The notes under the pieces: generated by a model
The model's input: the letters and a program-made list of their open reading frames with translations, nothing else
The model's database searches: none
Told to the model about the DNA's origin: nothing
Assembly (NCBI GenBank): GCA_021229015.1
Contig: CM037789.1
Coordinates: forward strand, 40,336,926-40,400,925
DNA length: 64,000 nucleotides
Direction of reading: 5' to 3'
Source of the DNA: Solen grandis
Taxonomy: Eukaryota; Mollusca; Bivalvia; Adapedonta; Solenidae
Position numbers and translations under genes: made by a program
Part shown: piece by piece, positions 11,438 through 23,652 of the stretch
How positions within the stretch are numbered: position 1 is the first letter of the stretch
Layout of the letters: each line of letters starts with the position of its first letter

Positions 11438-14400
11438 CTGTGAATCAAGATATAAAGGAAGATATTAGTGAAGAACGTCAGTGTAAAGCTCCAACAGAAG
11501 ACATTAATAAGATGACATTCAAACTCTCCTCAGTCACATAGAGGAAAGCAGTCATGTTGTAAGTCGACTTTTATGAATTTCATAATCATTAAGTCAGACG
11601 GCAAGAATAAGGAAGAGAAAGAACTAGTGATTTTCTGTTACTTTGGATTGAAGCAATATTTTTTCGAAAAGTTTTATCAGCTCTTAATTACAGTATGAAG
11701 TATCTTTGGTTAAATCAAATGAAGCGCTTTTGTGAATATTGAAGATTTTTGTAAAAATCAAGTTGTTATAACGAAGCGAATGAAAAATGAAAGAAGAAAG
11801 AAAATATACTTGTTTCAAAGTCTTATTTTATATGCTAATTATACTGACACACTTTTGTAAATGTAATATCTGTCAGCGAAAATACAAATTGTATTTACCG
11901 AAATGGTTGATTAAATAAACACATATAGTCATTATTACTTTATAATAAATAAATCTGACAAAATACGCAGTTTAACTTCTTGAATATTTTCACAGTCGGT
12001 ACAATTCCATTTTATTGCATGCTTTTAAAGTAACATGTAGGTGTGGAACAGGGATACGTATCCGGATTGTCTAGGTTAAATACCAGGATGAAATGTGAAT
12101 ATATATATTAATCATCTTATAGAGCACTAATGTAATGGATGCAACTGGATGATATTTGGATATATAATTTATTGCTCTACGGCATGTCTTATTGCCATGA
12201 ATATTTTCAAAATAACGTCTCAATATTATTTTTTATTCTATGTTCTAGCGCACGCTTAAAAGTCTGTGATTCCGATTGGCAAACAAACCTGAGTATCACC
12301 TGGAATATTTGACGTATATACTGCACTGGACAATAATTGCATTATATATCACTACGCACTTACGCGTTGTCTGTAAACAAATATGGCCGTGACAGACAAA
12401 AACAGAAGTGACAGACATATAAAAGTATTTGACATTCTAAATTACAACACCTTGGCGATGACGATGTAGCTCTAAGATTCAAATCTTCTGACTCAGCGCG
12501 ATGTTTCTCGAAGAATCATCATTATTCGCACGAGCCCTTCGAGAATATCGTAACAACAACCCAACTTCTAAAGTCTTTTTTATTTACATTGTTACATAAT
12601 AAACATCGAGAGTCTTTCTCATTACTACCAATTAAACGTCCTTTATCTTTTTTTATGCATTTTTTGTACACTTAATCTAATTGTATTTATAGTTCACTGT
12701 AAATCATTTCTTCAAACAATTCGAATTGATCAAGATAGCATTGATCAAGATCAGATTGAAGGCTGTATAATAAGTTTTCGAGAAATCACCCTAGGCCATG
12801 ATAGTTAATAACATCGGACGATTTAGACATTATTTCATTTTGGAGGCTAACATAATTTAAATAGTTACGAAAATAAATGCTTCAATTAATTAATGATTAA
12901 TTACTAACACGATTAAATAATAATTACACATAAAAATTCAATACACTCGATTATTTACGATAACCATATTGCATTTTTTCAAGAAAATTCTCGACAATAT
13001 GTAACATTTTTTCTTTATGGCTTTATACTACCTTAATACAATGTAACGCCACACACTAGTAACATGATCGATACGCAATTCAATCGCTTTATCCTGATAC
13101 CGCTATGCAAACCAGTTCAATAACATTCATTTATGGTGCGTTAAAAGAGACTGTTGGGCTTGTACCAGTTTACCTCATTCGGATACAACTACTGGCGATC
13201 GTACTTAAAGCATCCCGTTCCTGAGGCTGACGCACGGACAATTAATCTAACGAGCATTGTAAATCAATTGCTAAAATTCAGTGTATGAAGGGTATCGCTT
13301 ACATCATAATATGACCGAACGTGTATATTCTTGATATTTCATTTAAAACATATGAGATAATATATCATAATGTCACCTAGCTTTACCAAGCGTCGAAATA
13401 GAAAACTGGAGGCTATTTGATAAATAAATACATTTTATAACATACCAAACTAATATGTCTGTCATATTATAGAGCATATCCATGAGTATTGACTTCAACG
13501 CTGAACACAAATGTATGTGAACCTATTGCTTGTGTAGCCTGTGTATACGAAATATTAATACACGTTGCGGGAAAATTGCCAGTGTATTTGAAGTATAATG
13601 CTTTAACTTCTTTATTTTCTATACATCTTCAGTTGTTGTCTTTTTGTTCAGATTAAGAAAAAATGAATTATACGCAAGTGAATTTCGATATAAGATTATC
13701 ATACAATAAATTCGACAGGGTATATTATAAATGGTTTGGTATAGCCATGACATATATTTTTTTCTCACCTTTCTCTGATAAACTTTATATTTAAGCACAT
13801 AACATTCTCCTTTTATAATCTTTAGAAAAAAAAAAAACCCAAACAAAATAAATAAGATCCTACTCTTTTAAGAATAAATCAAATAGTGAATCAAATGAAT
13901 CATTCACTAAAAGGAGAGAGAGCATTCAAACAAAAAAACAAACTAGAAACTAGAAAAATGTACATGTTTTTTATTACTATATTTGAAGTATTTTGTTTCA
14001 GAGTTCATTTAGATCATAGTTTAAGGGTTTTTGATTGTTTCACTCACTAAAGTCTTGTGCTTACAATACTAATGAAACGTCAGACACGAACAGCCTTTTG
14101 TAGCGTATAGTTAACGATATCTACTTATGTATTTAATTATAACAATCCTTTTAAAAGGTGTCTCACAGAAGATGAAAAACGTGTAATTACTTATTATCTT
14201 CAATTCCCGTTGACATTATTCTAATTAAGTAAGGAATACGCCTTAATTGACTTGAATTAATTCTGATTCCCCGGTATCGTAGACACTATAAATATCATCT
14301 GTTCATTACTCAGGCATGTAACCATTGCCTGGCCATTAGAGCTTAAATCATGTATTTATCGTCGTATAGAAATCATTATTAAATGTCATACTGTTTGAAA

Positions 14401-16187
14401 ACTAATACTGCCAAAGGAAACGTAGTTCCGAAATGCATTAATGAATGACGCTACCAAACTGCCTTCATTAATATTTCCTTCCTTTGGTGCACATTTAAAC
14501 TAGTCTTAGCATAGTACGCTAACTTAAACGGAAGGCGAAGAAGAACATTTTTTTTAATATTTTTTTTTACCAGTTACTCTTTCCAGAAAACTCAGGTATA
14601 TTTGTTAAACGATGAGAATGTTTTCTGCAAACTGTATAGACGTGATATTGAGGCCAGATTTATATCGTCATAAAGAAAATGTTTAACAACCTAACAATGC
14701 CTCCAACTCCTTCCATTGCAACACTCACTTTCTCTTCTGATGTCATGTTTGTACGCGCTATTTTTACCTATTATAATCATATTTTTATTTCTTTGCCATC
14801 ATTAAATATTTGCTTGGTTTTACCAATACGAAATATTTCGTGTGGAAAGGCATTGAACACATTTAGTCCACATCACGGATCTAAAAAACGAGAAAAATAC
14901 ATAATTAATGTATCAAATAGATTAATCTGAAAATATGGACTGAACAATTCATTATGCTGAAGCCAGTCTTTCTACAAAATCATGCCTGCCTTCTATATTC
15001 TAAAGAATTCATTCCTTTCATAAATAAAACTTCAAAATGCTGCAAAACAGATAGCGCACGATTAATTTTTCAAATCAATCTGATAGTCTGATAATATGGA
15101 CTTCTCACCAAACTTACTTCTAGAAGCGATTTATGAAATCGAACTGTAAACACAAAACATTGTGATTTTTTCCTTTCTGGAATGGCGAAAATTGACAGCA
15201 TACATATATTAACAATAACACATATTTCTGATAAATAATATTCCAGACGGTATAACACATTTACAAGATGAAAGAACGATTGCAATATCTTTAATTACAG
15301 TCTGATGCATGAGCAATCCAGCAACGCAAATGTGTTGACAAACAGAATATTTTTTCGTCTGGAAGGTCTTGAAAAATACTCTTCTAACAAGTTGCCTTCC
15401 TGTTTCAAGTCAGTGAAATATTAAGACAATTGCGGATACTGTTCAATCGACACATTTTCTGGAGAAAGGATCTTCATTAAAAAAAGAAGAACATTCCAGT
15501 ATTAGTTAGGAACATACTTGTGTTCAGAAGGGATGTTATAGCTCCCACCTTTTTAACAAAAAAAGTTAAAAATATTTGTATCTTAATGACATAAAATCAT
15601 AAATAAAACGAAAATAACAGATTTGATAGATTTTACAGCTGGGATGAAATAGTACACGTTTGACTTCAGTCATTATTAAAACATGTTTTTGTTAAACTGT
15701 AATTTTTTCTCTCGAATCTCTTTCACTAAGAGTTCCCCATTTTGTTTTACTTCAAATGAAATATTAGTCTCCTAATTATTGAGAGTTGAGAATGTTCTCT
15801 TAACTGTTAGGTTAGATAGTGAAATTACCAAAGAAAACAAAATAGGAAAAGAACAAACACACGCTTAAGCCTACTCTTATGATTTACATTATGATTAACA
15901 GAGACTTATCATTGTGTCGCACCAAAAGCACAATCAAAAGTGATTTGTTGTTCTCGGATTTAACGAAGTCTTTAAAATAGTTGAATCATTTAAAATTGAA
16001 AAGTTTTCTCAGACGAAGAGACTGTCAGCAACTTCAGTTAAAAGTTGATAAAAGAACATAGTCATCGACGACATGAGACTTACAATTTTTAAACTGAAAG
16101 TTCATTTTGACCACCTTACAGGAAGCAATAAATATTCTCGTTGGAAATCAAATTTCTAATTTGATATCTAATAACTTCCTACGTAAG
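11438..16187. other. Single-copy AT-rich DNA before the tandem array
   Basis: No supported gene. It includes a 9-bp inverted repeat TTCTCGAAG...CTTCGAGAA at about 12506-12545, and the direct repeat TTGATCAAGAT twice near 12726-12753. The sequence changes to the repeated unit at 16188, where the flank reads ACGTAAG and then ATTTTGAATAG. Confidence 0.5.
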
Positions 16188-17414
16188 ATTTTGAATAGAT
16201 TATAAAATACAATAGTTTCAGCAATTAATAGGAAAAAACCCTTTACCCATTTTTTTTAAATGTTTAAGCATGTATGAATCAAGTATTGTACAATTGTATC
16301 ACATGATATTAGATTTCCTCTCAAACTTGAGCTATTATTCTCTGTAGATGTACTTTTTAATTCACTCGATATATAACATATCTGTCGACATGTAATCATG
16401 TAATCGAAATGTTACAATATCATTTTTCAATAAATTATGACGAAAATTGTATAGAAACACCAGTGAATAAATTATTGAGGCAATCGATTGCTTTTCTAAT
16501 CTTATATCGGTTGTATGTTCAGTTTTATACCATGTATGACAGTTTTGTTATTTTAAGTGACTTAATACTGATACATTTGCGTTATATTGGTGTACGCCTC
16601 AGTGTCATTTTTGTTGTCATATTACTCTGGAAACTTTTTAATCACTCATCGATTCATAATTCTATTTTAGCTCCAAACTAGGAAGGCACTATACATGTTT
16701 AATGACACTGATTGCGGTCAGTTATCCAAGCTACGACCTACATTCTAGTAGCAGTGTTATAACACATTAAAGAGGCGTGCAAATGCTAAAGCTGATCTCA
16801 AACTTGGGCAAAGATGAAACATAAGTGTATAATATATTTATAAATATCCATTCCCCAAAACATGTATCTACTGATTCAAGATTATATATATATTTATTAA
16901 AACGTATTATATATGAAATTATGAGCGCTAACAATCGCTAAAGTGAACAATTATCCACTGAAAGCCTAAAAGGCTAAGCAGCCTCTTTTTAATTAATGCT
17001 GATAATCTCTCCTGGCTGTCAATGGACGCAGTTGTAATACACAAAACTTCACATAACAAGGAAAATCGAGATAAGTAAATGTGTCATTTTAGAATGTGGA
17101 CAAAAAGAAAACAAAATATGAACATGGCGTGATGTGACGAATTTGTTTCATTATACTCTATTTTTTTTTCTTGATATATCGTTAGTCGCGATCATATTTG
17201 TAGTTTGCATAAATCTTACATAAAACGTGCGTCTTGATCAAGCGAAGACCTTCAGTCTCCAAAGTCCTAACCAGTCCGATCGATAAATCTTAACTCATTA
17301 ACACTATTATCTTCTGTCCAACAAGCTGGTTAGTCTCAAACTCATTGGTTTAAGTCCCACTGATTGGTCGGTTCATACAGGTGGGAATGTTATTGATTTG
17401 TCAAAATAATGATC

Positions 17415-18048
17415 TTTATAAGATATGAAACGTTTGTACAACGTGGTAAGTAAAGTGAATAAAGGTTTAAGCTATTCTAAAACATTCAATGAGAAATACT
17501 TCACTGGCATACCTATGTACAGCTGTATTGTATGTTTCCTAAGTGACGTTTTGTTGCTAATGATTTATATAAAGACAAAAGCTTGCATATGGCACGGTTT
17601 TATAGTATACGTCTATTGGATACCGGGTACTGTTAAAGTCAACTTAGTGCAATTTATGGTGCAAGAAACTGTTCTTACATTCGTAGAAAAAATCATACCT
17701 GATTATGCATTTTCCAATATCTTTTATTACGTTGAGAATTTTTCCTATAAGGACAGCAAAGTTAATTAAGATATATATACAAAAGTGTTTTGTTTCTTTT
17801 CACTATCGAATAAGAACAAATCGTAAAGCTTTTTATTTTCTAATTGAAATAGGGTTTATTAATAAGACATACATGATAGAATTTTTTTTGAAAGATTGCA
17901 CTTGGTGCAATGCATGGTCACAGATTACACGATTAGTGGAGCCATGAGGGCATATCAAAAATGTTTCTGGCCTAACGTTATTAAAAATGTGATTTGTATT
18001 TTAGATTTTCGACATTTATTTCAACGCATTCGTTCGACGATGCTGTCT
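17415..18048 (+). promoter_or_regulatory. Upstream block conserved with the ancient paralogue (unit 1)
   Basis: Beginning at GAAACGTTTGTACAACG, this DNA aligns in order with 41540-42240 upstream of the fourth gene. Matching landmarks include GAGAAATACTTCACTGGC, the TTTCCAATATCTTTTATTAC segment, AAATAGGGTTTAT and CGCATTCGTTCGACGATG. In the ancient copy the reading frames are broken, and the 114-codon frame at 17425 is frameshifted in units 2 and 3, so conservation is not of protein. An enhancer or noncoding RNA is possible. It lies about 1.7 kb from this promoter but only about 0.2 kb from the fourth gene's promoter. Confidence 0.5.
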
Positions 18049-18184
18049 TAAAGCATTTCAGCGGCTCTTTTTACTAACGGACAGATTTTCCTAAATTTTT
18101 ACACACATGTACTTTAAACCCTAAATAAAAAATATTTGAATTAAAAATCGGGGGTCACCATGCTCGTTTTAGAGACTTATATTA

Positions 18185-18190
<6 letters not shown>

Positions 18191-18233
<43 letters not shown>
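18191..18233. repeat. (A)43 homopolymer
   Basis: A pure 43-base A run. Units 2 and 3 have about 80 bp of mixed sequence here, so it may be a sequencing or assembly collapse rather than biology. Confidence 0.9.
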
Positions 18234-18234
<1 letters not shown>

Positions 18235-19562
18235 CAATAAAAAATGAAGATGGCATTCTTAATATTTTAATAACATCAAAATATTTTCCAGAATATTTTA
18301 TCACAGTTTATAACTTATTATGCGTTTTATAAGTTACAGGTGAAGATATTGTAAAAATGCATGGAAAATACAAAACGAACAAAAATCTTCATTGTGTTAG
18401 GACAAAAATATATACTAAATCTACCCAAAAGCTGCGAAATTATATGCATATATGTTTTTTCTTGATAAAAAAAACCAACGTGTATATTGCCTTTATTTAT
18501 TTCAGATTCAATCCTCTGCTATAAAGACTTTTGAAAATGTAAGAAAAATGTATACCTCACCATATTTGTCTTTTCTATAAAACTGTTTCTAAATTAAATG
18601 TTTAGCCTACTTTGCCTTAAAACACTAAAATGTAATTATTAAACCCTCAAATTCTTGCAATGTTAGTTTGAATCATGTTTTTAATTAATGAATATTAAAA
18701 TTTGGGTCCTCTTTAACATTTACTGAAAAAAAAAAAGATTTTCGAGAATTCATTTTCAACAAAGTTAATTACGCTGGAATGTCCTTAATTTTACCATTAT
18801 GACAGTCTAAATGTGTTTCGACAGCCCCGTTACATCATCATTACTGTCACAACAATAAATGTATTTCTTATTTCAGTCTTGCAAGTATGTAAAAATCCAA
18901 ATCAAGGTTATACAGGGAACGAGTAAAAGATATAGAAGTATCACACAGTGACTGCTGCTACTGCAACTTGTTAGGTGTGGTCAGACGCATACGTGCTTTG
19001 GATTTCCCCTCCCCATTTCTCTTTAGTTTTTCCATCGATTGAATAAATCAGCCTAAGTTTTATTATCAGACTATGATTTGGGCCATGTTAAAAGCGTTCT
19101 GATGTACCCTCTTGGAAATTATGTCATTTTTTTGCCTTTAAGCGTACTTGATACAATTACAAATGAACGCATTTCTAGTTGATGCATGTTTTCTACGTAT
19201 TCCATTTTTTTTTAAAAAATGGCCGACAGGAAATTTTAATAATTCTAGCAGTGAACAACACCTTTTCTCCAATGGTATATGAGTCATAATTAATAAATAC
19301 AGTATATCTGTCTTTAAACAAAAATCAGATAACAAAGTGGAATATTTTGTTTTATAATTCGAAAATTGCAATTTAATAACAAAACGCCATTCGCTGTTCT
19401 GTTAAAAAAGGGAATAAAACAGGAATGATAGAAAAAAAAGTTTAGTCTCAATTAATAGCAACATTGAAATAGTACGTACCTTTGTATCCAAACAAAAATG
19501 TGCAACTTGATTGGTATTATCATATTCTATGAAGTCTTGCTTCTTAATTAAATAAGGAATGT

Positions 19563-19746
19563 GTGTGTGCCATATGGTACCCTGCATTCCTTTTACGAAA
19601 GACTGACTTAATTCGTATTAATAATATGAATATACTTCTATGCGAGTTTTAAAAGAACCGAATTAATTCCGAAAGAAGAATATTTTGTCCTGCATTAATT
19701 TTTGATGAGTATAAATAGAGAGAAGAAGCCAACATCAAATCATTCC
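19563..19746 (+). promoter_or_regulatory. Promoter of secreted gene copy 1
   Basis: The TATA box TATAAATA is at 19710-19717. A perfect initiator TCATTCC is at 19740-19746, putting +1 at 19742, 32 bp from the TATA start. The DNA from TTTTGTCCTGCATTAATTTT to the TATA box and GAGAGAAG beyond it is nearly unchanged in all four genes. Further up, the near-palindrome GTGCCATATGGTACCC (CCATATGG at 19570) is followed by a TTACGAAAGACTGACTT element also found in gene 4. Noncoding exon 1 is 19742-19770, followed by donor GTAAGT. Confidence 0.8.
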
Positions 19747-20199
19747 ATTCGGATCTCCAATTGAAACAAGGTAAGTTTTCTTATTTAAAACTAATTATTC
19801 CTTATATATTACATGCATGAGTATACACGTATAAGCCTGTTGTACAGTTTGAGAAAATGATTTGACTTGAAGCTCATAGCTTAAATAGTCTCTCACTAAC
19901 AACTTTTAAATATTATCATACAAGATATTTCGTTTTTTGTCTCTAAAAAAACTAAGCTGTATATTTAAGTGTATTATCTCATTGACTTAAAGCAGCTCAT
20001 TTTCAGGCACATAGAACAACGAGATGTTTTAAAAAAGATTGTTATTGTTATCATTATTATTATCATTATCTTCATAATATCATGTAAAAGAACCATATGA
20101 ATACCATACTCTCTTTTAACCTGTCTTATCTTTACATTTCTGATATTTTTGTTTTAACCCATTGACATTTTTAAAAATAAAATTATTTCATTCCTAAAC

Positions 20200-20835
20200 A
20201 TAAGCCTTGGGGTTAAGTTTTTCCGCAATTTTCAAGATTACTTAATGACATTTATACCTTACGACATTTCCTCATTTAATATCATTCAAGGGTTAAGCTC
20301 TTTATTCGATCAATGTCATAGTTATGCCAATTTTTCATTGTTTAAGCGCCTAGCTCCCCCCTCACTTTATACTATAGAGATTAGCTTTTAACTTAATGCC
20401 ATAATAATGTCCTTCCTTTGTTTAAACGTTATTCTCATACATTCATATCATGGTTATCACATTTTTTTCTTCTACTAGAGTTTAGCTCTTCACTCACTGA
20501 AACTTAAAATATGCCCCCCCCCTTCTTAATTTAAGCTTCAAGATTTTTACACACATACATGTAGAACTGTAATTGCATCCTTCCTCTCTTAGCATTCATT
20601 CCACGTCTTAGCATTCACCCCTTTACCCCCTTAAAATCATACATTTTTTTTCTTCCTTCGCTTTTGTCTTTAGCTCTTCTCTGGCTAAATATCATAAATA
20701 TGCTCTTCCCTCTGTCTTTAAGATTCAATCTTGTCACTCACTCAATATCGTGATTATTTCCTTCTATCTTTGTTTTAGCGTTACTGCTTCATTCACTTTA
20801 TATCCTAGTTACACGCATGTACCTTTACTTACTCG
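20200..20835. repeat. Degenerate ~50-bp minisatellite in intron 1 (copy 1)
   Basis: Pyrimidine-rich imperfect units of about 45-60 bp with the sense TTTAGCTCTTCACTCACT followed by AATATCATGATTATGTCC and TTCTTTCTTTG fill this part of the 1145-bp intron. Clear units lie near 20672, 20720 and 20773. The same family occurs in intron 1 of the other three genes. Confidence 0.65.
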
Positions 20836-20922
20836 ATAAACTCTTCACACAATTCATATCAAATTCACATCATTTTTTCTTTATTATGGTATTAAATGCA
20901 CCGTTACTGTTGCAGATGAAGA

Positions 20923-21921
20923 ATGTCTTTGCGACTTTTCTTTGCTCTTTTGCTGGTATGCATCGTCTTAGTGGCAGCAAAGCCTAAAAAACAAGGTAAT
21001 GATAAAAGTTTTCCTTTAATTCAGATTATTAAATGGGTACTCACATAGGTAAACAGTATTTTATGAAAGCTTTTATATTCAGGATTCAAATACATGTAAA
21101 CTGTTTTATGTTTTCTCTTGAAGTTTAAACTCCTGGCCTACTTTCCCCCCTCTTTATCATCGTTAAAAGTAATGTTGACTGTATCTCAAAACCATTGACA
21201 ATTTGAATAAGATAAAAAGATATTTTGAACAGCGGATGGATGCGCGTTAAAGCATTACTTTTTAATCCGCCGATTGCGATAGTGAGGATGCTTTGATAAC
21301 GAGTTTTAATCTATGCTGATTTTTACTTCTTAAATGCTTCGTAGCTAATGATTTGTACCTCATATAACCGTTCTAAATTCTCAATTATTTTCTTTCCCTT
21401 TCCTTTTGAATCTTGTTATATATAATTAACTTATATATGCCTATAATCGCAGATTATAACAAAAGTACCTTGAGTTCATCATCATACACTTATAAAAGGT
21501 ATCTATTTTTCAGTTAATCTAACAAAAGCCTTGAAAAAGCCATTTGTTTTTGTTGCTATTTTCAACTCTTATTTTAATTCTAAAAACTAAAATTTTATAC
21601 CAGTTGATGAATTTTAATTGCAATATTATTATCACCGCAGCCAAGGGAAAAGGAATCGGTCTATTAAAACCGAAAAAAGCTCCAATCGACATTTCGGCTT
21701 CGGAAAAATTAGCAACTGACAAAGACTCGGAAGAATCCAGTGAGTGTCAAGATGAAGTTATTGAAGTGCTGAAAACTATTAAAGAAATTATGCATGACAT
21801 AAGTGCCGCAATCAGTTCTCCTGAAAGCAGTGAAGTGGAAGAAGCATCCAATTCCAGAAGCGGAACGAATTCCTCTTCTCTCTATAACACACCCATTCCT
21901 CCCAAAACGACATATCCTTAA
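20923..21921 (+). CDS. Small secreted Lys/Ser/Glu-rich protein, tandem copy 1
   Basis: Join of 20923-20995 and 21641-21921, 117 residues; noncoding exon 1 is 19742-19770. Introns are 1145 and 645 bp; the second is phase 1 (CAAG|GTAATG ... CCGCAG|CC). Exon 2 encodes MSLRLFFALLLVCIVLVAAK, a clear signal peptide with likely cleavage after Ala19. The mature protein starts Lys-rich (KPKKQAKGKG, LKPKKAP). It then has an acidic Ser stretch (DSEESSECQDE, with the only mature Cys at 60), an amphipathic helix near 60-82 (VIEVLKTIKEIM) and a Ser/Asn/Thr-rich tail ending PPKTTYP. Ser-x-Glu sites would suit secretory-pathway kinases. No family is recognised. A c-to-a change gives this copy an extra ATG at 20916, right at the splice junction and out of frame. 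The gene model is sure; function is unknown. Confidence 0.88.
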
Positions 21922-22013
21922 GAATGAGATGAATTAAAGATTTATCAACTTTAACTTGATGGTTTGTCCCTTATTCTATTCCCAATTTGCTTGGTAACAA
22001 AGTGGAGACTATA

Positions 22014-22019
22014 AATAAA
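22014..22019 (+). terminator. Poly(A) signal, copy 1
   Basis: AATAAA lies 93 bp after the stop codon. The 3' UTR stretch between them is identical in unit 2 and differs at one base in unit 3. It includes TTGATGGTTTGTCC, which is also kept after the stop of the diverged gene 4. Confidence 0.75.
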
Positions 22020-22324
22020 AAGAAAAAAAAAAACAGTTCGTGTCAGTATCCATTACCTGGCCTATTATTAAAGATTATTCAATCAATTACAGGAGAAATA
22101 TAGATTTATCAAGCATGTCGAAAGCACAAATAACTGGTCACATATATTTAGTATTAAGTTTTATGATAAAATATACCATACACAGCAATTTTACATCATT
22201 TTGTTATAACTGATATTGATAGGAATATGACTAATGTATTCATATTAATTTTCTGTATTTCAGACAAGAAATAAAAATGTGTTTATACTAAAATCGACAA
22301 TTCTCCCGAAGAATAGAAATCAAA

Positions 22325-22515
22325 TGGTCAAACGTTGACGTTGCAGCAACATTTTACGTACGTTGTGTAAACGTTGCACATAATGTTGCAACAAATCAAA
22401 TATGCATGAATTACATCTCAACTAATACACAATATTAACACATCTACAAATACGATACAACTGTATATATGTATATGTTGCGATATCAACGTTATGTAAT
22501 ATATATTGCATTGCT
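22325..22515. other. 3' flank rich in GTTGCA/GCAAC motifs (unit 1)
   Basis: A cluster of self-complementary words: AACGTTGACGTTGCAGCAAC, AAACGTTGCAC and TGTTGCAACA. A shorter relative, GACGTTGAAGCAAATGTG followed by AATCGTTGCAAAT, lies at a similar place downstream of gene 4 (about 45443-45476). The motif is conserved between old and young paralogues; its meaning is unknown. Confidence 0.45.
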
Positions 22516-23517
22516 TTCACGAGTTGCTTTTGATTAACCTTCACACTATACATGAGTGCTCGCATGCGCACGAATGTATGTGGGCGGTTTAATAAAGCCA
22601 GTGCAATATATGCCTTGTATGCCGTGGCTATCGAAGAAAAAACCCGTGAAAATTACCAATCAGTGAAAGGAATATTTCACTTTACCAAATCAAGTAACTC
22701 TTTCCAAAACAAAAAAAAACAAACAAAAAAACTCACATGTCGGTGCCTTCTGTACAGTTGCGCAAATTTGAATTGAGAAGAATGTACTGAATTATTTTCG
22801 CGTTTGACCTTGGATCTCAAATAATTCAGACAAACTCAGTTTCTAATATTTGGAGAACATTATTAGTGATGTGATTTGAAGGGTTTCCAGAGTGTTTGGA
22901 AATCATTTACATCAAACAAAGAATAATTAGGGCTTGTGAGAAAGGTACATTTTTTTTGCTTCGAATGCGCTATATACTATTAAAAAGGTGAAGAAAATTC
23001 TTCTCCGATGCAAAATTTACTGTCTGTAACATCTTAAAATGACGTAACTTACCACGTAGTATGACCACACTGCTAATGTCTACTTAATTTTAATATTTTA
23101 TGGCCAAATATAAAAAATATGTTGAAAAAAAAGAAAGAAAACAGTTGAGGAAAAAATGATTTGGACACTCTGTATAAGGATGAATACTGAGGACCACCTC
23201 CAGGATCGTATCGAGAATATAATTATTTTGAGTGGTCACAATACTGTGCAAATATTTGAGTGTCCGCCATTACTGTGCGGTTATCTGGATACCTGCATGG
23301 TCAGCCATTACTGTGCGGTTATCTGGATAACTGCATGATTTTTCACCAGTTAATGCATGGGCGTGGAAACTCCACCCACTAAAATGTGTGCGGTATCCAG
23401 TTTAAACATGGTTACTTTTCATCAGAAAACTACCTAGGCCGTTTTACAAGACAAAGCTGTAGCATTATTATTACTAACATAAATACATTATATATTTTAA
23501 CCAAAATATATAGGAAC

Positions 23518-23652
23518 TGACATGAGTTGTCATTTTATATCAACCTTTACTAAACGATTTCATGAAAATAATAATTAGCGAGCCCCTGGCGAGCTAAATA
23601 CAATTTTCATGATTGAGTTTAATAAAACTTATATGAATGGCAACTCATGTCA
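23518..23652. mobile_element. 135-bp MITE-like element (unit 1 copy)
   Basis: The ends TGACATGAGTTGTCAT and ATGGCAACTCATGTCA are inverted repeats with one mismatch, and weaker complementarity continues to the centre. The core carries AGCGAGCCCCTGGCGAGC. It is non-coding and was copied passively with the unit. Confidence 0.65.

Noticed and set aside
12506..12545. Heat-shock element pair (TTCTCGAAG ... CTTCGAGAA)
   Set aside because: A short inverted repeat with no gene nearby; may be chance.
16409..16681. 90-codon frame repeated in units 1 and 2 (and 86 codons in unit 3)
   Set aside because: Its presence in three copies only reflects recent duplication; unit 3 has a frameshift, and there are no splice, promoter or family signals.
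17425..17769. 114-codon frame MKRLYNVVSKVNKGLSYSKT...
   Set aside because: Frameshifted in units 2 and 3 and stopped after a few codons in the homologous DNA of gene 4; treated as conserved noncoding DNA.
19570..19577. SRF-type CArG box at CCATATGG
   Set aside because: Only four A/T bases lie between CC and GG; a CArG box needs six.
21519..21722. Minus-strand frame over exon 3 and its copies at 29241 and 36873
   Set aside because: Antisense shadow of the real exon; it reaches into intron 2.
22552..22776. 74-codon frame downstream of copy 1 and relatives at 30326
   Set aside because: Its C-terminal part differs between copies by frameshift in an A-rich run; no homologous frame near gene 4.
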